From positions 55,796-119,795 of the forward strand of contig NZ_JAJGSX010000029.1 in NCBI RefSeq assembly GCF_021245725.1: 64,000 bases of DNA, in the 5' to 3' direction. The DNA comes from Pseudonocardia sp. TRM90224 (GTDB lineage: Bacteria; Actinomycetota; Actinomycetes; Mycobacteriales; Pseudonocardiaceae). A program made the position numbers and the translations under genes. Positions 33,199 to 41,733 of the stretch are shown piece after piece (the first letter of the stretch is position 1; every line of letters starts with the position of its first letter). The notes under the pieces are model-generated. The model saw only the letters and a list, made by a program, of their open reading frames with translations. It searched no databases and was not told the origin of the DNA.

Positions 33199-35142
33199 GT
33201 GACCTCGACGCTCTCCTCCGCGCCCGTCTCCCCCACCCCGGACCGACCCGTGCCCCGACGCCGGTTCGCGGCCCGCCACCTCGGCGTGGCGGCGCTGCTC
33301 GGCGGCACGGCGGCGCTGTACCTCTGGGGCCTCTCGGCGTCCGGTTGGGCCAACGCGTTCTACGCCGCCGCGGCGCAGGCCGGCGCGCAGGACTGGACGG
33401 CGTGGTTCTTCGGCTCGTCCGACGCCGCGAACGCGATCACCGTCGACAAGACGCCGGCCGCGTTGTGGGTCACGGGCCTGTCGGTGCGTCTGTTCGGCCT
33501 CTCCAGCTGGAGCATCCTGGTGCCGCAGGCGCTGATGGGCGTCGCGACGGTCGGGCTGCTCTACGCGACCGTGCGCCGCACGGCCGGCACCGCCGCCGGT
33601 CTGCTCGCGGGCGCCGCGATGGCGCTCACGCCGGTGGCCGTGCTGATGTTCCGGTTCAACAACCCCGACGCCCTGCTGACGTTGCTGCTGGTCGGCGCGG
33701 CGTACGCGGTGCTGCGCGGGGTCGCCGCCGGCCGGACGGGCTGGCTGGTGCTGGCCGCGACGCTGATCGGCTTCGGCTTCCTCACGAAGATGCTGCAGGC
33801 GTTCCTCGTGGTGCCGGTGTTCGCGGCCGTCTGGTTGCTCGCCGCGCCGACCGGGCTGCACCGCAGGCTCCGCGACCTCGTGCTGGCCTGTGTCGCGCTG
33901 CTGGTCGGCGCCGGGTGGTGGGTGCTCGCCGTCGAGCTGTGGCCGGTCGGCAGCCGCCCGTACATCGGCGGCTCGCAGGCGAACAGCGTGCTGGAGCTGG
34001 TGTTCGGCTACAACGGCTTCGGCCGCATCACCGGCGACGAAATCGGCAGCGTGGGGGGCGGGTTCGGGGGTGGTTGGGGCCGGACCGGCCTCACCCGCCT
34101 GTTCGACGGCGCGCTCGGCGGCGAGATCGCGTGGCTGCTGCCCGCGGCGCTGGTGCTGCTCGGCGTGCTGCTCTGGCGCTGCCGCCGGGCCGACCGCGCA
34201 GACCGGTCCGACCCGCTGCGGGCCGCGACGATCCTGTGGGGCGGCTGGCTGCTGCTCACCGGGCTCGTGTTCAGCCTGATGGCGGGCATCTTCCACGGCT
34301 ACTACCTGGTGGTCCTCGCGCCGGCGATCGCCGCGCTCGTCGGGATGGGCGCCACGGTCCTGTGGCGCGCGCGAGCGGCTCTCCCCGCCCGCATCGCGCT
34401 CACGGCGACGTTCGCGCTCACGGTCGTCTGGGCGTTCGCGCTGCTGACCCGCACCGTGCAGTGGAACGCCTGGCTGGGCTGGACGGTGCTGGCCGCCGGC
34501 GCGGCGCTGACGCTCCCGCTGCTCGGCGTGCACCGCGCTCCGCGGGTGGTGGCGGCCGGCATCGCGACGGCCGTCACCGCGACGGTCCTCGCAGGCCCGG
34601 CGGCGTACGCGCTGGACACGGCCGCGACTCCGCACACCGGAGCCGTCCCGGTGGCGGGCCCGCAGACGGAGAGCCGGCGCGGCGGGGTGGTCCTGATCGG
34701 ACCCGGGCCGGGCGGTTCGCCACAGGGTCGGCCACCGGGTGCGCCCCGAAGCGGCGGCGGGTTCATGCGCGGCGGCGGGCTGCTGGACAGCCCGACCCCG
34801 AGCGCCGAGGTCACCGCGCTGCTGCAACAGGACGCCGACGCGTTCACCTGGGCCGCCGCGGCTGTCGGATCCAACAACGCCGCCGGCTACCAGCTCGCCG
34901 CCGGCGCGCCGGTGATGGCTGTCGGCGGGTTCAACGGCACCGACCCCGCGCCGACGCTGGAGCAGTTCCAGCAGCTCGTCGCGCAGGGAAAGGTGCACTG
35001 GTTCGTCGGCGGCCGCGGGCCGGGCTCGACGGAGTCCGGCGGCAGCGACGCGGCACGGCAGATCGCCGACTGGGTCGCTGCGACGTTCCCGCCGACGACG
35101 GTCGGCTCGACCGTCCTCTACGACCTGAGCGGGGCGTCATGA
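33199..35142 (+). CDS. GT39-type polyprenyl-phosphate glycosyltransferase (membrane)
   Basis: 647 residues from GTG 33199. It belongs to the ArnT/PMT-like group. The first helix is followed by SGWANAFYAAAAQAGAQDW, FFGSSDAANAITVDKTPAALW, then MFRFNNPDALLTLLL, a pattern shared with the second copy. About 11-12 membrane helices are visible, with a Gly/Pro-rich loop near residue 520 and a C-terminal soluble domain (QDADAFTWAAAAVGSNNAAGYQL; VMAVGGFNGTDPAPTLEQFQQLV). Such enzymes move a sugar from a lipid phosphate to an extracytoplasmic acceptor. Overlaps the next gene by four bases. Confidence 0.87.
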   Translation: MTSTLSSAPVSPTPDRPVPRRRFAARHLGVAALLGGTAALYLWGLSASGWANAFYAAAAQAGAQDWTAWFFGSSDAANAITVDKTPAALWVTGLSVRLFGLSSWSILVPQALMGVATVGLLYATVRRTAGTAAGLLAGAAMALTPVAVLMFRFNNPDALLTLLLVGAAYAVLRGVAAGRTGWLVLAATLIGFGFLTKMLQAFLVVPVFAAVWLLAAPTGLHRRLRDLVLACVALLVGAGWWVLAVELWPVGSRPYIGGSQANSVLELVFGYNGFGRITGDEIGSVGGGFGGGWGRTGLTRLFDGALGGEIAWLLPAALVLLGVLLWRCRRADRADRSDPLRAATILWGGWLLLTGLVFSLMAGIFHGYYLVVLAPAIAALVGMGATVLWRARAALPARIALTATFALTVVWAFALLTRTVQWNAWLGWTVLAAGAALTLPLLGVHRAPRVVAAGIATAVTATVLAGPAAYALDTAATPHTGAVPVAGPQTESRRGGVVLIGPGPGGSPQGRPPGAPRSGGGFMRGGGLLDSPTPSAEVTALLQQDADAFTWAAAAVGSNNAAGYQLAAGAPVMAVGGFNGTDPAPTLEQFQQLVAQGKVHWFVGGRGPGSTESGGSDAARQIADWVAATFPPTTVGSTVLYDLSGAS

Positions 35143-36458
35143 CGGGGACCACGACTCAGGACAGCTCGGTGGAGGACACAGCCGCCGCACAGGTTCGTCA
35201 CACGGCCGGGACAGCGCGGCAGGCGACCGTGGCCGGCATGATCCCCGACCACCCGGTGCTCGACGTCGTCGTCCCGGTCTTCAACGAGGAGACCGACCTG
35301 GAGCCGTCGGTGCGCAGGCTGCACGCCTACCTCACCGACGAGTTCCCCTACCGCTTCCGCATCACGATCGCCGACAACGCGAGCACCGACGCCACCGCGT
35401 CGATCGGCGCGCGGCTCGCTCGGGAGCTGCCGTCGGTGGTGTTCGTCCGGCTCGTGCGCAAGGGTCGCGGCCGGGCGCTGCGCGCGGCGTGGTCGGCATC
35501 GGACGCGCAGGTGCTCGCCTACTGCGACGTCGACCTTTCGACCGACCTCGCCGCGCTGCTCCCGCTGGTGGCGCCGCTGATCAGCGGGCACTCGGACCTC
35601 GCGATCGGCACCCGGCTCGGCCGCGGCTCACGGGTGGTGCGCGGCGCCAAGCGGGAGCTGATCTCGCGCACGTACAACCTGATCCTGCACGGCGCGCTCG
35701 CCACCCGGTTCTCCGACGCGCAATGCGGCTTCAAGGCGATCCGGGCGGACGTCGCGAAGCGGCTGCTGCCGCTGGTCGAGGACGCCGGCTGGTTCTTCGA
35801 CACCGAGCTGCTGGTGCTCGCCGAGCGGGCCGGGATGCGCATCCACGAAGTGCCGGTCGACTGGGTGGACGACCCCGACTCGCGGGTCGACATCGTCACC
35901 ACCGCCGTCGCCGACCTCAAGGGCATCGCCCGGCTCGGCCGGGCACTCGCCACCCGACGGCTGCCGCTCGCCGAGCTGAACGGCCGGCTCACCACCGGTG
36001 ACCCGGTCGTGGCGGGCGTCCCGCGCGCCATGCCGGGCCAGCTGGTGCGGTTCGCCGCGGTCGGCGTCGCGAGCACGCTGGCGTACCTGCTGCTCTACGC
36101 GCTGCTGCGGGCCGGCATGGGCGCGTTCGGCGCCAACGTCCTCGCGCTCGTGCTCACCGCCGTCGCCAACACGGCTGCCAACCGGCGGTTGACGTTCGGC
36201 GTGCGCGGGCGCGCCGGGGCCGCCGTCCACCACGCGCAAGGCCTCGCCGTCTTCGCGATGGGCCTCGCCTTCACCACCGGCGCGCTCGCAGCGCTGCACG
36301 CGTGGGCGCCGGGCGCGGGCCAGCTCGTCGAGATGCTCGTGCTCGTCGCGGCGAACGCGCTGGCCACGCTCCTGCGCTTCATCGCGTTCCGCTCCTGGAT
36401 CTTCCGGGGCAAGCGGGATGTCTCCCCCACCGTCACCGAACAGGAGGTCGCCGCGTGA
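35139..36458 (+). CDS. GT2 dolichyl-phosphate-mannose-synthase-like domain fused to GtrA-like membrane domain
   Basis: 439 residues. Residues 35-275 are a family 2 glycosyltransferase: VLDVVVPVFNEETDLEPSVRRL, TIADNASTDATASIGARLA, VLAYCDVDLSTDLAALLPLV (DxD-like) and AQCGFKAIRADVAKRLLPLV. Residues 295-425 are a four-helix GtrA-like domain (LVRFAAVGVASTLAYLLLYALL; RRLTFGV; ATLLRFIAFRSWIF). The GT2 part should load a sugar on polyprenyl phosphate and the GtrA part help to flip it. It sits between two GT39 transferases that could use the flipped donor, overlapping both by four bases. A three-gene donor-synthesis-to-transfer module is a reasonable inference. Confidence 0.92.
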   Translation: MTGTTTQDSSVEDTAAAQVRHTAGTARQATVAGMIPDHPVLDVVVPVFNEETDLEPSVRRLHAYLTDEFPYRFRITIADNASTDATASIGARLARELPSVVFVRLVRKGRGRALRAAWSASDAQVLAYCDVDLSTDLAALLPLVAPLISGHSDLAIGTRLGRGSRVVRGAKRELISRTYNLILHGALATRFSDAQCGFKAIRADVAKRLLPLVEDAGWFFDTELLVLAERAGMRIHEVPVDWVDDPDSRVDIVTTAVADLKGIARLGRALATRRLPLAELNGRLTTGDPVVAGVPRAMPGQLVRFAAVGVASTLAYLLLYALLRAGMGAFGANVLALVLTAVANTAANRRLTFGVRGRAGAAVHHAQGLAVFAMGLAFTTGALAALHAWAPGAGQLVEMLVLVAANALATLLRFIAFRSWIFRGKRDVSPTVTEQEVAA

Positions 36459-38488
36459 CCGCGACGATCGTCAGCACCACTCCCGACTCCGCGGCTCCGG
36501 TCGAACCCGTACCCCGCTCCCGCACCCGCGGCGAGCTCGTCGCGCTCACCGTGCTGCTCGCCGGCACCGCACTCGCGTACCTGTGGAACCTCGGCGCCTC
36601 GGGATGGGCGAACGACTACTACGCGGCCGCGGTGCAGTCGATGACGCAGAGCTGGGAGGCGTTCTTCTTCGGCTCCCTCGACGCCGGCAACATCGTCACC
36701 GTCGACAAGCCGCCCGCGGCGCTGTGGGTGATGGCGGCCTCCGCGCGGATCTTCGGCTTCTCCTCGTGGAGCATGCTGGTGCCGCAGGCGCTGATGGGTG
36801 TCGGCGCGGTCGCGCTGCTGTACGCGGCGGTGCGCCGGGTGTCGGGGCCGGGCGCGGCGTGGGTCGCAGGGGCGGTGCTGGCGCTCACGCCGGTCGCCGT
36901 GCTGATGTTCCGGTTCAACAACCCCGACGCGCTGCTGGTGCTGTTGATGGTCGCGGCGGCGTACGCGACCGTCAGGGCGATCGAGGGTGCGAGCACCCGC
37001 TGGTTGCTGCTCGCCGGCACGCTCATCGGGTTCGCGTTCCTGGCCAAGATGGCGCAGGCGTTCATCGTCGTGCCCGCGTTGGCGTTGGCATATCTTGTCG
37101 CGGCGCCGACCGGGTTCTGGCGGCGGATCCGGCAGCTGCTCGGCGCCGGCGCCGCGGTGGTCGTCGCGGCCGGCTGGTGGGTGGCGATCGCGGAGCTGTG
37201 GCCGGCGGCGAGCCGCCCGTACGTCGGCGGGTCGACGACCAACAGCGTGCTGGAGCTGGCGCTCGGCTACAACGGGCTCGGCCGGATCTTCGGCAACGGC
37301 CGAACGGGCGGGCCCGGGCCGTCGGGCGGTCCTTCGGGTGGTGGGCCGCGCGAGCTGGTCATGATCGGCGGCGGGCCTGGTGGCGGCGGGTTCGGCGGCG
37401 ATCCGGGCATCACCCGGCTGTTCAACAGCGAGATCGGTGGGCAGATCGCGTGGCTGCTGCCCGCGGCACTGGTGCTGCTGGTCGCGGGCCTGTGGATCAC
37501 GCGGCGGGCCGTCCGCAGCGACGCCGTGCGCGCCTCGCTGATCCTCTGGGGCACCTGGACGGTCGTGACCGCGCTCGTCTTCAGCTTCGCCGAGGGCATC
37601 TTCCACGGCTACTACACGGTGGCGCTCGCGCCGGGCATCGCCGCGCTCGTCGGCATCGGCGGGCGCGAGCTCTGGCGGCACCGCACGTCGTGGGCGGGGC
37701 GGAGCACCATCGCGGTGACGATCGCCGGGACGGCCGCGCTGGCATGGGTGCTGCTCGAACGCACCCCGACGTTCGCCCCGTGGGTGCACTGGACGGTCGC
37801 GGCGCTGGCCGCCGTGACGATCGTCATGGTGCTGCTGCCCCGCCCGGGTCGCCGCGTCGCGACCGTCGCGCTGCTCGCCGCGGTGCTGACCGGGATCGCC
37901 GCTCCGGCCGCGTACGCCGTGCAGACGAGCGTGACCGCGTACGGCGGGAGCGTCCCGCTGGCCGGGCCCACGGTCGCGAGCGGGCCTGGCGGCGATCATC
38001 ATGGCGGGGATCAGCCCAGCGGGAATCTGCCCGGTGGGAATCTGGGTGGTGGCGGCGGGCCCGGCCGGGAGTCGATCGACGCCGCGCTGGTCGCGATGCT
38101 GCGCGACGCCGGGACGACCTGGTCGGCGGCCACCGTCGGCGCCAACAGCGGGGGTTCGCTGGCGCTGGCGAGCGGGACGAGCGTCATGAGCATCGGCGGC
38201 TTCTCCGGCCGCGATCCGGCGCCGACGTTGGAGCAGTTCCAGGCCTACGTGGCGGCCGGGGACGTGTGGTACTTCGTCGACGGCGGCCGCGGTGACCCCG
38301 CCGCCCTGCTGGAGACGCTCTCGCCGAGCGACCCGAACTACGAGGCGGTCGCCCAGGCCGTCGAGCAGGGTCGGCAAGGCGGTCCGGGTGGGGGCGGCTC
38401 CGCGATCACCGACTGGGTCAAGGCGCACTTCGCCTCGACGAAGGTGGGCGCGCACACGATCTACGACCTGTCCCAGCCGTTGACCTGA
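36455..38488 (+). CDS. GT39-type polyprenyl-phosphate glycosyltransferase, second paralogue
   Basis: 677 residues from GTG 36455, a clear paralogue of the 33199-35142 protein. The segments SGWANDYYAAAVQSMTQSW, FFGSLDAGNIVTVDKPPAALW, MFRFNNPDALLVLL and GIFHGYYTVALAPGIAALVG match position for position. It differs by longer Gly/Pro-rich loops (near residues 285-310 and 510-535) and an extra insert in the C-terminal soluble domain (LLETLSPSDPNYEAVAQAVEQ). The duplication may have separated acceptor specificity. Last gene of the GT39-GT2/GtrA-GT39 operon. Confidence 0.87.
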   Translation: MTATIVSTTPDSAAPVEPVPRSRTRGELVALTVLLAGTALAYLWNLGASGWANDYYAAAVQSMTQSWEAFFFGSLDAGNIVTVDKPPAALWVMAASARIFGFSSWSMLVPQALMGVGAVALLYAAVRRVSGPGAAWVAGAVLALTPVAVLMFRFNNPDALLVLLMVAAAYATVRAIEGASTRWLLLAGTLIGFAFLAKMAQAFIVVPALALAYLVAAPTGFWRRIRQLLGAGAAVVVAAGWWVAIAELWPAASRPYVGGSTTNSVLELALGYNGLGRIFGNGRTGGPGPSGGPSGGGPRELVMIGGGPGGGGFGGDPGITRLFNSEIGGQIAWLLPAALVLLVAGLWITRRAVRSDAVRASLILWGTWTVVTALVFSFAEGIFHGYYTVALAPGIAALVGIGGRELWRHRTSWAGRSTIAVTIAGTAALAWVLLERTPTFAPWVHWTVAALAAVTIVMVLLPRPGRRVATVALLAAVLTGIAAPAAYAVQTSVTAYGGSVPLAGPTVASGPGGDHHGGDQPSGNLPGGNLGGGGGPGRESIDAALVAMLRDAGTTWSAATVGANSGGSLALASGTSVMSIGGFSGRDPAPTLEQFQAYVAAGDVWYFVDGGRGDPAALLETLSPSDPNYEAVAQAVEQGRQGGPGGGGSAITDWVKAHFASTKVGAHTIYDLSQPLT

Positions 38489-38515
38489 ACACCGCACGAT
38501 GGTCGTCTTGACGGC

Positions 38516-40186
38516 GTGCGTGAAGGTGACGGGGAGCAGGTAGTGGGACGGGCGGTGGCGGCCGCGGTCGGCGCCGCGCAGCGGTTGGCGGAGCAGGCGG
38601 TCGGCTCCACCCGTGCGGTGGTGGAGCTGGCCCGCTCCGGGGTCGTGCGCCCGATCCGGCCCGACCGGATGATCGGCATGGGCGGCGGGATCTTCCGCTA
38701 CGGCTTCACCGTCGCCGCGGGTTGCGCCGCCGGCGCGGCCCGGCACCCCGACCGCACCGCGATCGTCGACGAGATCGGCTGGCTGAGCTACGGCGAGCTG
38801 CACCGGCGCACCGACCGGCTCGCCCGCGCGCTCGCCGCGACGGGCATCGGGCCCGGCACGAGCATCGGGGTGCTGTGCCGCAACCACCGCGGCGCGGTGG
38901 AGGTGCAGGTCGCGGCGGGCAAGCTGGGCGCGGATGTCGTGCTGCTCAACACCGGGCTCCCCGCCGGCCAGCTGGCGTCGGTCGCCGATGAGCTCGAGCT
39001 GGGCACGATCGTCGCCGACGCCGAGTTCGGCGAGGTGCTCGAACGGGTGCCGCGCAGCTGCCAGATCGTCACGGCGTGGGGCGCGGGCCTGGACGACACG
39101 TCGCTGGAGGAGCTGGTCACCCGCGACGGCCCCGACCCGCTGCCGCTGCGCCCGCCGCCCGGCCGGACGATCGTCCTGACCTCCGGCACGACCGGCCCGC
39201 CCAAGGGTGCGAAGCGGCCCGCGCCGAGCAGCCTGACCCCGATCGGGGCGGTGCTCTCCGCGATCCCGTTGCGGGCGGGGTCGCCGGTGCTGATCGCGGC
39301 GCCGCTGCTGCACACCTGGGGCAACGCGGCGCTGCAGCTCGCGCTCCTGCACGGCGCGCCGATCGTGCTCAGCAGGCGCTTCGACCCTGCCGGCTTCGTC
39401 AGGACCGTCGAGCGGGAGCGGTGCGACGCGGTGTTCGCGGTGCCGGTGATGCTGCAGCGGGTGCTGGAGCTGCCGGCGGGCGAGCTGGAGGACGTGTGGG
39501 AGCAGCACCGGCCGCGGATCGTCGCCGTCAGCGGATCGGCGCTGCCGGGTTCGCTCGCGACGGCGTTCATGGACCGCTTCGGTGACGTCCTCTACAACCT
39601 CTACGGCTCCACCGAGGTGTCCTGGGTGAGCATCGCGGGCCCGGCCGACCTGCGCGCCGCCCCCGGCACGGCGGGCAAGGCCCCGGCCGGCACCCGGCTG
39701 GTCGTGCTGGACGACAACGACGAGCCGGTCGCACCCGGCACCGACGGGCGGATCTTCGTCGGCAACGACATGCCGTTCGAGGGCTACACGCGCGAGGGTT
39801 CCGACGTCGAGCGGGCCGGTGGCCTGCTCGGCACGGGTGATGTCGGGCACGTCGACGGCGAGGGGCGGCTGCACCTGACCGGCCGGGCCGACGACATGAT
39901 CGTCAGTGGCGGGGAGAACGTCCACCCCGGACCGGTCGAGGAGCTGCTGACCGCGCGCCCCGAGGTGCGCGAGGCGGCCGTCACCGGCGTGGACGACGAC
40001 GAGTACGGGCAGCGCCTGGCCGCGTTCCTAGTGCTCGCCGACGGCGCCTCCACCAGCGCGGACGACGTGCGCGGCTGGGTGCGCGCCGAGCTGAGCCGGT
40101 TCGCGGTGCCGCGGGACGTGACGTTCGTCGACGAGCTGCCGCGCAACGCGACCGGCAAGGTCGTGCACCGGGAGCTGCACAGCTGA
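38516..40186 (+). CDS. AMP-dependent acyl-CoA synthetase/ligase
   Basis: 556 residues from GTG 38516. ATP-binding motif IVLTSGTTGPPKGAKRP, then LYNLYGSTEV, GLLGTGDVGHVDGEGRLHLTGRADDMIVSGGENVHPGPVEELL and the C-terminal LPRNATGKVVHREL with the catalytic Lys. The first 60 residues form a helical extension (AAAVGAAQRLAEQAVGSTRAVVELARSGVVRP), as in mycobacterial long-chain fatty acid-CoA/AMP ligases. The substrate is probably a fatty acid, unproven. Separated from the GT39 operon by 27 bases and from the next gene by repeat A3. Confidence 0.88.
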   Translation: MREGDGEQVVGRAVAAAVGAAQRLAEQAVGSTRAVVELARSGVVRPIRPDRMIGMGGGIFRYGFTVAAGCAAGAARHPDRTAIVDEIGWLSYGELHRRTDRLARALAATGIGPGTSIGVLCRNHRGAVEVQVAAGKLGADVVLLNTGLPAGQLASVADELELGTIVADAEFGEVLERVPRSCQIVTAWGAGLDDTSLEELVTRDGPDPLPLRPPPGRTIVLTSGTTGPPKGAKRPAPSSLTPIGAVLSAIPLRAGSPVLIAAPLLHTWGNAALQLALLHGAPIVLSRRFDPAGFVRTVERERCDAVFAVPVMLQRVLELPAGELEDVWEQHRPRIVAVSGSALPGSLATAFMDRFGDVLYNLYGSTEVSWVSIAGPADLRAAPGTAGKAPAGTRLVVLDDNDEPVAPGTDGRIFVGNDMPFEGYTREGSDVERAGGLLGTGDVGHVDGEGRLHLTGRADDMIVSGGENVHPGPVEELLTARPEVREAAVTGVDDDEYGQRLAAFLVLADGASTSADDVRGWVRAELSRFAVPRDVTFVDELPRNATGKVVHRELHS

Positions 40187-40195
40187 CCGCAGCCC

Positions 40196-40265
40196 AACTT
40201 CCCCACCGTTTTGCCAACCTGCACACCCCCGGGGGCGTGCAAGTAGGCAAAACGGTGGGGAACTT
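40196..40265. repeat. Family A inverted repeat (A3)
   Basis: Arms 40196-40224 and 40237-40265 differ from A1 by a few bases; the loop is ACCCCCGGGGGC, itself self-complementary. It is ten bases after the acyl-CoA synthetase stop and 50 bases before the next gene on the same strand. Confidence 0.92.
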
Positions 40266-40314
40266 CGGTGGGGGTGGCCCGGCAAGTTAGGGCAGCCTTG
40301 GGTATCGTGCCGAG

Positions 40315-41211
40315 ATGGGGTCACAGCCCGTGGTCGAGAGGTGCGCCGTGCAGGCGCGCGTGCTCGACGAACCGCTCGCCGGTACGACACCGGTGGCGCG
40401 TGGCTGGTTGTGCCTGGAACACCGTGGTGCGTGGCCGCACGACGTCACCCGCCACCCCGATCCCGCCGTGAGCGGGTTCGCCGCGCGGGCCACCGCGCTG
40501 GGGTGGCGCCTGCAGCTCATCCGCCGCACCGGCCGGCGCACCGGTGATCACCCGGTCAGGTTGTTCTTCGCGGATACCGCCCCCGGCTCGACGCAGCTCA
40601 CCTCGCTGACCGTCGACGGACCGTCCGAACTGGCCGACGTGCCGCTGCCCGAGCCCGGCTCCGCCCTGCCCGGCCGCCGCGTGCGCGACCCGTTGTTGCT
40701 GGTCTGCACGCACGGGCGGCGCGACCGCTGCTGCGCGCTCGACGGGCGCGCGCTCGCGCTCGCCGTCGAAGCGGCCGGCGAGGCGTCGGTGTGGGAGTGC
40801 ACCCACCTCGGCGGGCACCGCTTCGCGCCCACCGCGCTCGTGCTGCCCACCGGGTACCTCTACGGGCATCTCGACGCCACCGCCGCGATCCACGCGCGCA
40901 AGGCCGCGGGGCTGCACGAGGTCGAGATCGCGCAGTGCCGGGGTCGCTCGACGTGGTCGCCCGCCGGGCAGGTGGCCGAGCTCGCGGTGCGCTCGGCGAC
41001 CGGCCTGCGCGACGCAGACGAACTGACGGTCGAGCAGGGCAACGGGGTCGTGCGCGTCACCGCGCGTGACGGGCGGCGCTGGGACGTTCTCGTCGAGGAG
41101 ACCACCGGCGAGCCGCGCCCGGCGTCCTGCGGCGTTGCCGCGCTGCCGTGGGCGGGGCTGCGGGCCGTGCGGATCGAGCGGGTGGAGCGGGTCCGGCACG
41201 CACGTCGCTGA
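40315..41211 (+). CDS. Sucrase/ferredoxin-like (thioredoxin-fold 2Fe-2S) protein
   Basis: 298 residues. LLLVCTHGRRDRCCALDGRALA and WECTHLGGHRFAPTALVLPTGYLYGHL are the hallmark of the sucrase/ferredoxin-like family (Apd1-type), with Cys/His candidates for a 2Fe-2S cluster. The N-terminal half is an extra alpha/beta domain (GWLCLEHRGAWPHDVTRHPDP) found in bacterial members. A redox role is expected. The plus-strand PH-domain genes follow after 33 bases and may be cotranscribed. Confidence 0.82.
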   Translation: MGSQPVVERCAVQARVLDEPLAGTTPVARGWLCLEHRGAWPHDVTRHPDPAVSGFAARATALGWRLQLIRRTGRRTGDHPVRLFFADTAPGSTQLTSLTVDGPSELADVPLPEPGSALPGRRVRDPLLLVCTHGRRDRCCALDGRALALAVEAAGEASVWECTHLGGHRFAPTALVLPTGYLYGHLDATAAIHARKAAGLHEVEIAQCRGRSTWSPAGQVAELAVRSATGLRDADELTVEQGNGVVRVTARDGRRWDVLVEETTGEPRPASCGVAALPWAGLRAVRIERVERVRHARR

Positions 41212-41244
41212 GGGGCAGATGTTACTGACGGGCAGACTTGACGC

Positions 41245-41733
41245 ATGTCCGTCGCGCTCCCCCTTCGCCCGCCCGCGCACCAGGCCAGCCCGCGCGCGGT
41301 GCACTGGTGGCGCCTGCGGGCCGGGCTGCTGCTCGTCGTGCTGGGCGGGCCGCAGGTTGTGCTGTGGTGGCTGATCGGCGCGGGCTGGCTGGGCTGGACC
41401 GCGCTGGTGACCGCGGGGCTCGTTGCCGGGTACGGCCTCGTCGTCCCGCCGCTGCTGTACCGGATCCACCGGTGGGAGGTCACCGACCAGGCCGTCTACA
41501 CGCTGTCGGGCTGGCTCGTGCGGGAGTGGCGGATCGCGCCGATCTCGCGCGTGCAGACCGTCGACACCGAGCACGGGCCGTTGCAGCAACTGCTGGGGCT
41601 CGGCAGCGTGACGGTCACGACGGCCTCGGCCCGCGGCGCCGTCAAGATCACCGGGCTGGCCGCCGCCGACGCCGCTGAGCTGGCCAGGACGCTGACCGAG
41701 ACGACACAGGCCACCGCGGGCGACGCGACATGA
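41245..41733 (+). CDS. PH-domain membrane protein (YdbS-like)
   Basis: 162 residues. Two membrane helices (LRAGLLLVVLGGPQVVLWWL; GWTALVTAGLVAGYGLVVP) are followed by a bacterial PH domain (RWEVTDQAVYTLSGWLVREWRIAPISRVQTVDTEHGPLQQLLGLGSV), the bPH2/DUF304 fold of YdbS. It overlaps the larger YdbT-like gene by four bases. In Bacillus the YdbS/YdbT pair is linked to resistance to envelope-active peptides; a similar role here is inferred from the pairing. Confidence 0.87.
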   Translation: MSVALPLRPPAHQASPRAVHWWRLRAGLLLVVLGGPQVVLWWLIGAGWLGWTALVTAGLVAGYGLVVPPLLYRIHRWEVTDQAVYTLSGWLVREWRIAPISRVQTVDTEHGPLQQLLGLGSVTVTTASARGAVKITGLAAADAAELARTLTETTQATAGDAT

